A stretch of DNA of 64,000 bases from JBMYYR01 sp965243605 (GCA_965243605.1 CBDEVQ010000112.1:11674-75673); one strand, 5' to 3'; positions 17,516-26,174 are shown, numbered from the stretch's first letter. Program-made: numbers and translations. The notes: generated from the letters alone by a model not told the origin.

Positions 17516-18196
17516 CTACTTAAAGGTATTTATCTTTACCGAAACCAAATTATTAGATAAGGCAAACACTACTAATCCAGCAATATTTTTAACGCCTGTT
17601 TTAAGTATAAGATTATTTCGATGTCCTTCTACTGTTCTAGGGCTAATAGAAAGAGCCTCTGCAATTTCATTGGTTGAATATTCTTTACATATCAACTCCA
17701 ACACTTCTTTTTCTCGTCTGGTTAAATACGCATTATCAAACTTAGATCGTGTCAATTTCTGAGTTGGATTCAATAACCCATCCTGAATATGTTTCATAAC
17801 CTGCTGATCATAATAGAATCCCACTTCAAATACTTTCTTAATGGTCTTTATCATTAATTCTGGCGTACTATTTTTAGCCAAATATCCAACAGCACCTAAT
17901 GAAATCATATTCACTATAAAAGGTTTACTAAAATAACTTGTTAAGGCAATGATTTTAATCTCAGGATATTCAGATCTTAATACTTTAGTGGTTTCAACGC
18001 CATTTAATTTAGGCATATTGAGATCTGTCACAATAATGTCTGGTAAAACATTTTGATTCTTTAAGCGCTTCAATAAATCTTCTCCATCGCAAGCGTCAAA
18101 TAAGATTTCAATATCTTTATCTAAACCCAATATAGATTTTAGACCTTGACGAAATAATAATTCATCGTCAACAATTGCTATTTTTAATTGTCTCAT
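17516..18196 (-). CDS. NarL/LuxR-family response regulator
   Basis: A 226-residue two-component transcription regulator. The receiver domain starts IAIVDDELLFRQGL with the acidic pair, has the phospho-accepting Asp in IIVTDLNMPKLNG, the Thr/Ser in IIALTSYFSK and the Lys in YLAKNST. The C-terminal LuxR-type HTH reads LTRREKEVLELICKEYS then ISPRTVEGHRNNLILKTG. Its ATG overlaps the kinase stop codon by one base (TAATG), showing translational coupling. The linker between domains is longer than in NarL (about 25 residues). Its target is unknown; a paired inverted repeat upstream of this operon (20131-20146) is one candidate for autoregulation. Confidence 0.93.
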   Translation of the reverse strand: MRQLKIAIVDDELLFRQGLKSILGLDKDIEILFDACDGEDLLKRLKNQNVLPDIIVTDLNMPKLNGVETTKVLRSEYPEIKIIALTSYFSKPFIVNMISLGAVGYLAKNSTPELMIKTIKKVFEVGFYYDQQVMKHIQDGLLNPTQKLTRSKFDNAYLTRREKEVLELICKEYSTNEIAEALSISPRTVEGHRNNLILKTGVKNIAGLVVFALSNNLVSVKINTFK

Positions 18197-18997
18197 TATT
18201 GGTCATAGTCACAGTTTAATATAAAAGTCATACCTTCCTTAGGTTTACTTTTTATGTTTATCTCTCCTCCGATTATCAGAGCTCTACTTTTAATATTTTC
18301 TAATCCAATACCAGCTTTTTTATCCAGATTAGAGGTATCAAACCCTTTTCCATTATCTGAATATTTTAAGGTAAAATGTGTAACATGTTCCGATAATTCA
18401 ATAGTTACCTCTGAACTATCTCCATGTTTAAGTGAATTATTTAATTAGCTCTTGAATTATTCTAAAAATATGAAGATCATACATTTTATTATCCAAATGA
18501 ATTTCTTCTAAATAATGATCTATTTTAAGTTCCGAATTCGCAATAAACTCTTCAAACAACTCCTCTAAAGCTGTAACCAATCCAAATTTAGATAGAACCG
18601 GTGGCAATAAATTATGTGCTATTGTTCTGGATTTATCTAATGTATGCGATATAATATCTAGAATTCCATGAATAGATTTGGTTTGTTCTTCGGTAAATTC
18701 TGAGCTCCCTAATAAATAATGAGTAGACAAGCTTATTAAACTTAATTTAGAACTAATCGCATCATGTAAATCTCTAGCGATACGCTTTCTTTCTTTTTCT
18801 TGAGCCGTAATGGTTGCTTGGATAATTCTGTTCTGATGACGAATCTCTTTTTCTTTAGATTCGATCTCTTTCTCTTTCTCTATCATTTTCTTTCTTGTAC
18901 CAAAGAAAAATAGAATTAATCCGGTTACAAGAAGAATAATAAAAATGATCGCATAAATTAATCCCTCAATTATTATTTGCTCATCGTTTCTTTGCAT
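18196..18997 (-). pseudogene. NarL-type sensor histidine kinase (HisKA_3 + HATPase) with a frameshift
   Basis: From the ATG at 18997: one membrane segment (about residues 10-30), a charged coiled coil, the HisKA_3 box with phospho-accepting His (RIARDLHDAISSKLSLIS), and LPPVLSKFGLVTALEE. After IIQELI the frame hits TAA at 18437. With one A removed from the AAA at 18440-18442 the sequence continues NNSLKHGDSSEVTIEL, then SDNGKGFDTS, AGIGLENIKSRA and ends at 18196 as a full HATPase_c domain (N, G1 and G2 boxes). The lesion separates phosphate acceptor from ATP-binding domain, so the kinase would be dead unless the base is a sequencing error. It overlaps the 7-TM gene upstream and the response regulator downstream, each by a few bases. 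Confidence 0.85.
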
Positions 18998-19613
18998 ATA
19001 TATATTCAATAATAAATAGTACTAAAAAACCTAAATATAATACCTTATTAATCATCCATATATCCAACACCATTGTTCTGGTCATAGATGTTAAAATATC
19101 ACCCAAAATAAATATCAAAGTACTTGAGCTAATATACATCAAGATTGCTACATTGACATAAAGAAATACTTTTTTTCGGGTTAAGGAATTAAATAAATGT
19201 ATAATTGAATATATAACTAAAGGTATAGATGTTAAAAATATTTCTAAAACATTAAATGTCCATATTTTATCTGGATTATAATAGAAGTGAATACCTATAA
19301 TTAGTGGCGTTACCACTAATAAAGTATTAACAAACTGCTTCTGTCTCAATGAAAACAAGGACTTATAAAATAGTGATAATAGTATAAATCTGGTAATAAA
19401 GTAAAAATGTGAAACAATTAAATTACCTACTTTTAGGTAATGCAATAATGATATTGTAATTAAAATGCAAAACGATACGATAAAATACCAATACAGGATT
19501 CTAAACTGTCGTTTAAAACCCTGTATTATATTATGCTTAGAATATAAATACAATATGACTAGAATTAATATATACTCTAGCGAACTCAATACTGTATCAA
19601 ATACTTCGCTCAT
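18981..19613 (-). CDS. Seven-transmembrane protein in a two-component operon
   Basis: Not assignable to a named family. In 210 residues there are seven hydrophobic segments, at about 10-26, 38-60, 66-86, 93-112, 121-140, 147-172 and 184-206, ending in YAKKR. The arrangement recalls 7TM input modules that are fused to or precede histidine kinases in Bacteroidota. Its 3' end overlaps the kinase gene by about 17-29 bp, so it probably senses the signal, or forms the membrane part, for that kinase. No catalytic motif is visible. Confidence 0.7.
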   Translation of the reverse strand: MSEVFDTVLSSLEYILILVILYLYSKHNIIQGFKRQFRILYWYFIVSFCILITISLLHYLKVGNLIVSHFYFITRFILLSLFYKSLFSLRQKQFVNTLLVVTPLIIGIHFYYNPDKIWTFNVLEIFLTSIPLVIYSIIHLFNSLTRKKVFLYVNVAILMYISSSTLIFILGDILTSMTRTMVLDIWMINKVLYLGFLVLFIIEYIYAKKR

Positions 19614-19630
19614 TCAATTATTTGGATGGA

Positions 19631-20053
19631 TTAAACAATGGACTTCCCTTGATCGCAATGATTAGGACAAGGTAATGTAAAATCAAAAATTCCTGATCCT
19701 ACTCGTGTAATTCCAGATTCTGGATAATCTCCATCTTGAATAATATCACAATGTTCGCCTGTTTCTTGATTTAAAACAGTACCAACAATTAATAATTTCT
19801 CATTAGACCCTACCGTTGGATTTGTATCTTCTTTTATTCCCACATATGCTCTAAGCCCTTCATTTTCGCTAACATTCAAATGATAAGATGCTTGCCCAGG
19901 AATTTGTTGAAGAACATTCATTTCTGTTAACGTTTCAATAATATCCTCCATAGGAATTAGAAAAGCTTTAGCTTTATTTGGATTTTCTGACTGCCATTTT
20001 GCAGCCCACTCTTTACCTTTAGTTAATGGAATTGTGTCTTTAATTAATGTCAT
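19631..20053 (-). CDS. Uncharacterised cytosolic protein, first gene of the signalling operon
   Basis: 140 residues from the ATG at 20053 (MTLIKDTIPLTKGKEWAAKW). I do not recognise the family beyond a sense that it recurs in Flavobacteriia. No signal peptide or membrane segment is present. Features are the segment IPGQASYHLNVSENEGLRAYVGI and the C-terminal LPCPNHCDQGKSIV with a CxxxC pair that could bind metal. The upstream 41 codons of the same frame are rejected because a -7 box (20078-20085) lies in them. It ends 17 bp before the 7-TM gene, so it is the first gene of the four-gene operon. Confidence 0.7.
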   Translation of the reverse strand: MTLIKDTIPLTKGKEWAAKWQSENPNKAKAFLIPMEDIIETLTEMNVLQQIPGQASYHLNVSENEGLRAYVGIKEDTNPTVGSNEKLLIVGTVLNQETGEHCDIIQDGDYPESGITRVGSGIFDFTLPCPNHCDQGKSIV

Positions 20054-20077
20054 ACATTTCGATTTTTTGGTTATACT

Positions 20078-20085
20078 CAAATTTA
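20078..20085 (-). promoter_or_regulatory. -7 promoter box for the four-gene signalling operon
   Basis: TAAATTTG on the minus strand (TAnnTTTG). Predicted start near 20071 and a leader of about 18 nt. It supports the ATG at 20053 as the true start. Confidence 0.5.
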
Positions 20086-20130
20086 GATTATTGTATTGAA
20101 AAAAAAGGCAATGAATATCGCAAAAAAAAA

Positions 20131-20146
20131 CACGTAAAAATACGTG
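20131..20146. promoter_or_regulatory. Inverted repeat CACGTA-AAAA-TACGTG, candidate operator
   Basis: Two exact 6-bp arms with a 4-bp spacer, centred about 55 bp upstream of the -7 box of the signalling operon. The position suits an activator site, and LuxR-type HTH proteins bind such dyads, but the link to the operon's own regulator is inference. Confidence 0.35.
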
Positions 20147-20433
20147 GTTTATATTTCGGTATTTTTGCGCGCACATTCCTTTATATCAAGATGTATCTTT
20201 GTTTCATCATTAAAATCAAAATGTTTTCTTTCTATAGAAAGCTTGATTTTGTTTTTATGAGGGGTATATTACATTATGATTATTTTAGATTAAAGAAAAG
20301 ATTTGTAGCTCTATTTTTCTGGGGAGTGAGATAGACAAAACATATAAATCTTAATTTTATTATTTATCTAAAAAAGAGGGGAAATACATCACTGTATTTC
20401 CCCTCGTTATTTTTATGAATATTTAAACTTAGT
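20147..20433. other. Intergenic region between signalling operon and S46 peptidase
   Basis: AT-rich. It holds only the peptidase terminator at 20376-20405 (GAGGGGAAATAC stem, six-base loop, minus-strand T-rich tail). A 95-codon plus-strand frame across it is not convincing as a gene. Confidence 0.5.
20376..20405 (-). terminator. Terminator of the S46 peptidase gene
   Basis: 12-bp stem GAGGGGAAATAC with its complement, ATCACT loop, then TTTTTTAGATAAATA on the minus strand. Confidence 0.8.
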
Positions 20434-22602
20434 TTATTTAACCAATTCCATTTCTTCAATTAAGTGTTTAGCTCCAGCATATTTATCAATAATAAATAAT
20501 ACATACCTCGCATCTACCATAATATTTCTACAACGTTTAACGTCATAGTTTAAATCACTCATTGTTCCTTCCCAGGCACGGTCAAAGTTTAATCCTATTA
20601 ATTCTCCTTTTCCGTTTAATGCCGGACTTCCTGAGTTTCCTCCAGTTGTATGATTACTTGCAATAAAACAAACAGGCATTTTCCCGTTATCATCTGCATA
20701 TTGTCCATAATCATTCGTTTCATATAATTCAATTAGTTTTTTAGGCAAATCAAATTCATAATCTCCAGGAATATATTTAGCGATTACTCCATCTAAATAG
20801 GTTTGGTACTTATAAACTAGAGCATCTTTAGGAGACATTCCTTCTACCTTACCATAACTTAATCGCATTGTACTATTTGCATCTGGATAAAATCTTTTTG
20901 CCGAAAACACTTCCATCTGAGCAGCCATATAATCTCTCATCAATCGATTTATATTATCTTGAATGCTACCATATTTTGGAGTGATCTCACTATAGAAATA
21001 ATCAGCTCCTTCCTTAAACATTTTATAGAATGGATCTTTAGATAATTTCTTTGCAATTTTCTTAGGAGATTGAGCCAACAATTTATTCATCTTTTCCTCA
21101 GAAACAATATAAGATTTCTTATATATTTTTTCTAAAACACTGTTGATATTCCCTTTCGATTTATTGTACATAGATTTATAAATACCAGGATATTGTCCTT
21201 CCTCTAAATCTTCAACATTTATCTTGATTAACGAGGCTAAGATATCTCTATCTAAATCTACATTAAGGTCTTTAAAGTATTTAACAGAGCTTGATTTTAA
21301 ACGTTCTACTCCAGCTTTAAACTTTTCCTCATCATCCTTTAGTTTTAACAATCTATATATTCCGAAACATGATTGCATAGACGAAACATTAACATAAGAT
21401 GTTTCAATAAAAAATTCTCTTGCTAAAGACAATGGCTTACGCTCTTGATATAAACCTTTCATACTTGAAAGAATTCCATCGTATTTCTTATACTTTTTCA
21501 TTCCTTTAGTATGAATGGTAAATTCAGACTCATACTGTCTTCTTTTATCCAACCCTTTGCTTTCTTTTAACCCTGTATTTTCTCCGATCCATTTTTTATA
21601 ACCATTAGAAATACTCGATTGCTTTGCTGCATATTGAATTTTCACTTTCTGATCTGCACGCATACGCTTATCCATTAACTCTAATGTTGTCCCTCTCAAC
21701 TTAATTTTAGCTGGGTTAATTACATTTAAAGTTTGATCTATCTCATCAGATGGTAAGTATTCGTTTGTACGTCCTGGAAATCCAAATACCATTGTAAAAT
21801 CACCTTCTTTTACACCTTTGATAGAGATTGGTAAACTGTGTGCAGGTACATATGGTACATTGTCTTTACTATAGGCTGCTGGCTTATTATTTTTATCAGC
21901 ATAAATTCTGAAAATTGAAAAGTCACCTGTATGCCTTGGCCAAACCCAGTTGTCTGTATCGGCACCATATTTCCCAATAGACGACGGCGGTGCTCCAACC
22001 AATCTTACATCTGTAAATGTCTCAATAATAAATAAAAAGTATTGATTCCCTTTAAAAAAGGGCTTTACTTTAGCGGTATAATGTGTTCCACTTGTAGCGT
22101 CTTCAACAATTTTTTTAATATTTGCGGATATCGTATTTCGTCTTTCATCTTCAGACATCTTTGAGTCTACACCCATTAATGCTTGTTCAGAAACATCATC
22201 CATACGTTTAATGAACGCTGCTGTTAAACCTTCGTTAGGCAACTCTTCATTCCTGTCCATTGCCCAAAAACCATCTTTCAGGTAATCATGCTCTACCGAA
22301 CTGTGGTTTTGTATTTGACCATATCCACAGTGGTGGTTGGTTAACATTAAACCTTCTTTAGAAATCATTTCGGCTGTACATCCACCTCCAAAATGAACAA
22401 TAGCATCTTTTAAACTTGATTTATTAATAGAATAGATGTCTTCAGCGGTTAACTCAAGTCCCATATCTATCATTTCATCTTCATTTAACTGCTCTAAAAG
22501 CATTGGAATCCACATTCCTTCATCTGCTTTAAGTGTCGTTCCGAATAACGACAAACTTAAAATAGCAATAGTTAAATACTTCTGAATTCTCGTATTCTTC
22601 AT
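20434..22602 (-). CDS. S46-family dipeptidyl-peptidase, DPP11-like (Asp/Glu-preferring)
   Basis: Secreted serine exopeptidase that removes dipeptides from peptide N-termini in the periplasm. The start at 22602 gives a proper signal peptide (MKNTRIQKYLTIAILSLSLF, cleaved near TLKA-DEGMW); 28 upstream codons are dropped. Catalytic residues of the chymotrypsin-like fold are visible: His in LTNHHCGYG, Asp in PRHTGDFSIFRIY, Ser in GGNSGSPALNG. The residue 18 positions after the catalytic Ser is Arg (NFDRAWEG); in the characterised Porphyromonas enzymes this position is Arg673 in acidic-specific DPP11 and Gly in DPP7, so DPP11-type specificity is inferred. The length (722 residues) is normal. It is monocistronic. 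Confidence 0.93.
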   Translation of the reverse strand: MKNTRIQKYLTIAILSLSLFGTTLKADEGMWIPMLLEQLNEDEMIDMGLELTAEDIYSINKSSLKDAIVHFGGGCTAEMISKEGLMLTNHHCGYGQIQNHSSVEHDYLKDGFWAMDRNEELPNEGLTAAFIKRMDDVSEQALMGVDSKMSEDERRNTISANIKKIVEDATSGTHYTAKVKPFFKGNQYFLFIIETFTDVRLVGAPPSSIGKYGADTDNWVWPRHTGDFSIFRIYADKNNKPAAYSKDNVPYVPAHSLPISIKGVKEGDFTMVFGFPGRTNEYLPSDEIDQTLNVINPAKIKLRGTTLELMDKRMRADQKVKIQYAAKQSSISNGYKKWIGENTGLKESKGLDKRRQYESEFTIHTKGMKKYKKYDGILSSMKGLYQERKPLSLAREFFIETSYVNVSSMQSCFGIYRLLKLKDDEEKFKAGVERLKSSSVKYFKDLNVDLDRDILASLIKINVEDLEEGQYPGIYKSMYNKSKGNINSVLEKIYKKSYIVSEEKMNKLLAQSPKKIAKKLSKDPFYKMFKEGADYFYSEITPKYGSIQDNINRLMRDYMAAQMEVFSAKRFYPDANSTMRLSYGKVEGMSPKDALVYKYQTYLDGVIAKYIPGDYEFDLPKKLIELYETNDYGQYADDNGKMPVCFIASNHTTGGNSGSPALNGKGELIGLNFDRAWEGTMSDLNYDVKRCRNIMVDARYVLFIIDKYAGAKHLIEEMELVK

Positions 22603-22718
22603 GTATATCGTCTTTATATTTTTAACTTTCAATACGTTTGTAAAATGCAATATTCTTACCAACATGCAATATAGAAATATTCTCACATTTTATTCTAGGT
22701 ATAACAACCTTCTTCCTT

Positions 22719-23132
22719 CTACTGACTAATATGTATATAAGATTTTATTTTTTCAATAAATTCTTCTTTAATATCCGAAGGTCTCATTGTTTTTGCATCT
22801 AAAAACACAAGGGTTGTACTCGCTTTGGTTAATAAAACCTCTCCGTTATAAATGCTATAGTCAAATACAATTCTACTCCCTTTAATTTTAGAAATCCATG
22901 TGCACACCTTTAAAACCTCATCATATCGAGCCGGTTTAATGTATTTTAAATTTAAATCTAAAATGGGAGACATAACCCCTGCTTTTTCCATTTCGTTATA
23001 AGGCATACCACAAGAGCGCATAAGTTCTGTTCTTGCCACTTCTAAATATTTCACATAAGAACCATGATGCATTACACCCATTTGATCCGTATCTGCATAC
23101 ATTACTCTAAATTCAGTTTCGAAGGTTGTCAT
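22719..23132 (-). CDS. Acyl-CoA thioesterase, 4HBT hot-dog family (YbgC/FadM-like)
   Basis: 137 residues from the ATG at 23132 (MTTFETEFRVMYADTDQMG). The motif YADTDQMGVMHHGSYVKYLE contains the catalytic Asp of the 4-hydroxybenzoyl-CoA thioesterase type, followed by the AR-E helix (VARTELMRSCG). It hydrolyses acyl-CoA, with an unknown preferred chain. The 19 upstream codons do not fit the family and are dropped. It lies upstream of the S46 peptidase gene but 117 bp apart, so it may be separate. Confidence 0.88.
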   Translation of the reverse strand: MTTFETEFRVMYADTDQMGVMHHGSYVKYLEVARTELMRSCGMPYNEMEKAGVMSPILDLNLKYIKPARYDEVLKVCTWISKIKGSRIVFDYSIYNGEVLLTKASTTLVFLDAKTMRPSDIKEEFIEKIKSYIHISQ

Positions 23133-23245
23133 TCTATTTTTTTTGCAAATTACTGAAGTTTTAGAAAACATTGGTGATATAGTCCTCAAACAATAATTAT
23201 TTACCCCCCTCGTTTTATCTTATTATAATCCTACTTATTCTAATT

Positions 23246-24442
23246 ATGAGATATTTAAAATTTGGTTTTTTATTTTGCTTAGGCTTTTTGATTCTCATCA
23301 TACTTCTAGTTCGTTTTACCGGTTTAATTATGAGCGTAGGGCCTTTTAGGTTTGACTTTGATGAAAAACACAATCATTTTTTATTTAACGAACGCCCACC
23401 GGTAGAGTTAAATGGAATTGATGGCCCCTATATTTATGGTGACACCTTATATCAAATCAACCATTTATCAGAATTAGAATCTAAGCGTATTGATATTCAC
23501 CAACCTATTCCAATCTACTTAAATGACCCATCACATCCAGAATTTAAGATTACTTTAAAACCCGTTATTCCTAACAATAAAAGCATTTACAAAATGCCCA
23601 AAGCACTCATTGCCATTTCTGATATAGAAGGTAATTTCAATGCTTTCTCTGGCTTTTTAATCGCCAATGGGGTTATTGACAAACACTATAATTGGATATT
23701 TAATGATGGTCATATCGTATTAAATGGTGATTTTGTTGATCGAGGAAAGCACGTTTCTCAGGTTCTTTGGCTTATATATAAATTAGAACAAGAGGCCATG
23801 AACGCTGGTGGTAAGGTTCATTTTATTTTAGGAAATCATGAAATCATGAACATTCAAGGTAATTTTACTTATGCCAAAAATAAGTATAAAAAAATTTCGA
23901 CTCTACTTCCTAAAAGTAAATCCAATAAAAACAAATACACATCTATATATAGTAAACAAGCTGTATTAGGTCAATGGATAAGAAGCAAACCTATTGTTGT
24001 TAAAATAGGAGATTATATTTTTACTAATGCTGGATTAAGTCCTCAATTTTCAATCTATCAATTAAGCCTTCCAAAAATAAATTCTATTGCTCATCAATAT
24101 TTAGATCAGGATATTTACAATACTCCCATTAAAGACAATCAGGTTAATTTGGTATGTGGTAAGCAAAGTCCTTTCTGGTATAGAGGCCTTGTACAAGATT
24201 ATAAATATTATAAAAAGATAGAACCTAAAAATTTAGATAAACTGTTAAAATTTTATTCGGCAAAATCTATTTGTATAGGGCACACCATTGTTGACGATGT
24301 TTCTTTAGATTATCAAGGTAAAGTGATCCGAATGGATGTAAAACATGGAAAAGAGAAGTACTCGAGCGATACTCAAGGACTACTAATTACGAATAATTTA
24401 ACATATAGGATTAATGGGCTTGGTGAAACGATTTCCATTTAA
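23246..24442 (+). CDS. Membrane-anchored calcineurin-like metallophosphatase
   Basis: A 398-residue protein with an N-terminal hydrophobic anchor (about 6-27) and a C-terminal PPP-type metallophosphoesterase domain. Metal-binding motifs appear in order: ALIAISDIEGNFNAF (GDxHG-like, here DIEGN), VLNGDFVDRGKHV, FILGNHEIMN and, near the C-terminus, CIGHTIVDD. The departure DIEGN instead of DxHG is notable because it lacks the first motif's His; a related form occurs in bacterial Shelphs-type phosphatases, as I recall. It probably acts on phosphoesters in the periplasm; substrate unknown. Monocistronic with a strong terminator. Confidence 0.82.
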   Translation: MRYLKFGFLFCLGFLILIILLVRFTGLIMSVGPFRFDFDEKHNHFLFNERPPVELNGIDGPYIYGDTLYQINHLSELESKRIDIHQPIPIYLNDPSHPEFKITLKPVIPNNKSIYKMPKALIAISDIEGNFNAFSGFLIANGVIDKHYNWIFNDGHIVLNGDFVDRGKHVSQVLWLIYKLEQEAMNAGGKVHFILGNHEIMNIQGNFTYAKNKYKKISTLLPKSKSNKNKYTSIYSKQAVLGQWIRSKPIVVKIGDYIFTNAGLSPQFSIYQLSLPKINSIAHQYLDQDIYNTPIKDNQVNLVCGKQSPFWYRGLVQDYKYYKKIEPKNLDKLLKFYSAKSICIGHTIVDDVSLDYQGKVIRMDVKHGKEKYSSDTQGLLITNNLTYRINGLGETISI

Positions 24443-24452
24443 TATTGAAACA

Positions 24453-24486
24453 AAAAAAGGACTACAAATTAATGTAGTCCTTTTTT
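24453..24486. terminator. Bidirectional terminator between metallophosphatase and secG
   Basis: AAAAAAGGACTACA stem with complement, AATTAA loop, T run on both strands. It can serve both convergent genes. Confidence 0.87.
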
Positions 24487-24507
24487 AAATATTGAAACAA
24501 ATGCTGC

Positions 24508-24906
24508 CTATTTTGGCGCTTCTGTATTTTCTTCTGTTGCTTCTGTTGGTGTAACAGGCGTTTCTGTAGATGTTGGTGTTGCAGATTCTGTTGCAGCATC
24601 GATATCTAAACCTTGCTCTGTAGATGGTGCAGCAGCATCCTGAAGCACTTGATTATCGATTTGAATAGTATCTCCGTCAGATATTGGGTTCCCAATAATA
24701 TGTGTACCCATAACTAGAACTAATAAAGCAATTGCCATAGCCCATGTTGTTTTCTCAAGGAAATTTGTTGTCTTTTGAACACCTAAAACTTGGTTACCAC
24801 CTCCAAATGTTGAAGATAAACCTCCACCTTTCGGATTTTGTACCATAACTGTAATTATTAACAGGATACAAACAATGATTAATAATACTCCAATAAGTTC
24901 TAACAT
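24508..24906 (-). CDS. secG: Preprotein translocase subunit SecG
   Basis: Small partner of SecYE in Sec-dependent export. Two membrane helices, about residues 2-22 and 53-72, flank the family signature QNPKGGGLSSTFGGGNQVLG with the conserved gly-rich loop. The C-terminus is a low-complexity Thr/Glu/Pro-rich tail (residues about 95-132), an extension seen in Bacteroidota SecG. It is the last gene of the operon with the sigma-54-type activator, lptE and a TPR gene, and its ATG follows the TPR stop with 1 bp between. Confidence 0.9.
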   Translation of the reverse strand: MLELIGVLLIIVCILLIITVMVQNPKGGGLSSTFGGGNQVLGVQKTTNFLEKTTWAMAIALLVLVMGTHIIGNPISDGDTIQIDNQVLQDAAAPSTEQGLDIDAATESATPTSTETPVTPTEATEENTEAPK

Positions 24907-24907
24907 G

Positions 24908-25669
24908 TTATTTATTTTTTTTCAGTTCTTTAATTTCTTCTATACGGTTTGCAAAGAAACTACTTTTTTGTGGATTTTTCAAACTTAATATCTCATAAGC
25001 TTCAATTGCTTTCTTATATAACCCTTGATTTAGGTAAATTTTAGCCAAAGTTTCTGTTGTAAATGTATTAGATTCTGTAATACTACCCTCTGCGAGATTT
25101 TTATTTTTCCCAGAAATTTTGGTTTTATCGGCTTTAAACAAAACTTTATTATTTAAAAACTCTTCTATACGATCTATTTTATCGTTTTTTTCTTCTAATT
25201 CTTTTTCTTCAACCACATTTTTAATTTCTTCAATAGACTTATCTTGTTGACCCATTGCTAACTTTAACCAATACGAATAAGATAATTCATCTTGTACAGT
25301 TTCCTTAGACGTCTCACTTAATCCTAAATACACTTCTTCTTGATTATCTTGAGGGTCTTCGTCCTCATTATTATCGAGGTATTCAGCTGGAGATTCATTA
25401 GACACATTGTTGTTTAATAGATTATCAGCATCTGTAATTTCTGTTAATTTAAAAAAAGTCTTCATGGCATCATGAGCCAAACAAGTGGTCTTTCTTAAAT
25501 TTTTATCGTAAACACTTTTATCGTCTATATTCTGTAAAGCTTTTTGATATAATAGTTGCCCCAACTGAAAATATGGAAATTTTTTGCACAGCTGTTTTAA
25601 CCCTTGCAATTGTTTTTCAGTTAGGTCCTTAATATTTGACTCAATATGTAATAATTGATTCAATTCCAT
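24908..25669 (-). CDS. Tetratricopeptide-like protein of unknown function
   Basis: A 253-residue soluble protein with no signal peptide. The N-terminal region (LKQLCKKFPYFQLGQLLYQKALQ, given by its first part) and the C-terminal TLAKIYLNQGLYKKAIEAYE followed by LSLKNPQKSSFFANRIEEI are TPR-like helices. The middle is acidic and low in complexity (DNNEDEDPQDNQEE). It sits between lptE and secG with 1-bp gaps on each side, a linkage I recall from many Flavobacteriia genomes. It might be an assembly or scaffold factor; the exact role is unknown. Confidence 0.75.
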   Translation of the reverse strand: MELNQLLHIESNIKDLTEKQLQGLKQLCKKFPYFQLGQLLYQKALQNIDDKSVYDKNLRKTTCLAHDAMKTFFKLTEITDADNLLNNNVSNESPAEYLDNNEDEDPQDNQEEVYLGLSETSKETVQDELSYSYWLKLAMGQQDKSIEEIKNVVEEKELEEKNDKIDRIEEFLNNKVLFKADKTKISGKNKNLAEGSITESNTFTTETLAKIYLNQGLYKKAIEAYEILSLKNPQKSSFFANRIEEIKELKKNK

Positions 25670-25670
25670 T

Positions 25671-26174
25671 TTACCAATTTGCTAATGATTCATTAAACAT
25701 CTTATCGACTAGTTCATCAATTATCTCACCTAAAAATTGCTGTTCAGCATCTTGAAAGGTTGTTGTACTTGGGAAATTACGAGTCGCACTAAATGCCATT
25801 TCGAAATTATTCTTTTCCTCCTTACTATTGGTAAAGGTACATTTTATTCCGACTCTAAATTGACTTTCGGCTGCAACAGCTCCAGAGCTAATAGACGTTG
25901 GTTGAATGGTATAAGATTCGACAATAATATCATATACCAAACCTCCATTTCTAGGTAATTCTTGTAAAGATGTTTGTCGATTTAATCGTGTTACTAATCC
26001 ATCTTGTAAATTAATAGCTAAATCTGGATTTACTGTACTCGACTGATTCACGATTCTGGACACCGTAAATGTTTCTAAATCAGGATGAACATCAGCCCCA
26101 GTAAACGAATAAAATTTACAAGACTGAAATAAGACTCCTATCCCTAAAATAAGTATTAATACTCCTTTTTTCAT
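25671..26174 (-). CDS. lptE: LptE-family LPS-assembly lipoprotein
   Basis: Outer-membrane lipoprotein that plugs LptD and helps insert lipopolysaccharide. The signal peptide MKKGVLILILGIGVLFQSC has its lipobox Cys at 19, followed by KFYSFTGADVHPDLETFTVS. The mature domain (SFTG, then LNRQTSLQELPRNGGLVYD and AAESQFRVGIKCTFTN) matches the Bacteroidota LptE family pattern as I know it. The 4-bp overlap with the activator gene upstream (ATGA) and the 1-bp gap to the TPR gene show a tight operon with secG. Confidence 0.85.
   Translation of the reverse strand: MKKGVLILILGIGVLFQSCKFYSFTGADVHPDLETFTVSRIVNQSSTVNPDLAINLQDGLVTRLNRQTSLQELPRNGGLVYDIIVESYTIQPTSISSGAVAAESQFRVGIKCTFTNSKEEKNNFEMAFSATRNFPSTTTFQDAEQQFLGEIIDELVDKMFNESLANW

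Noticed and set aside
20047..20334. 95-codon plus-strand frame
   Set aside because: AT-rich sequence covering the promoter of the opposite operon; no signal peptide, domain or plausible composition.
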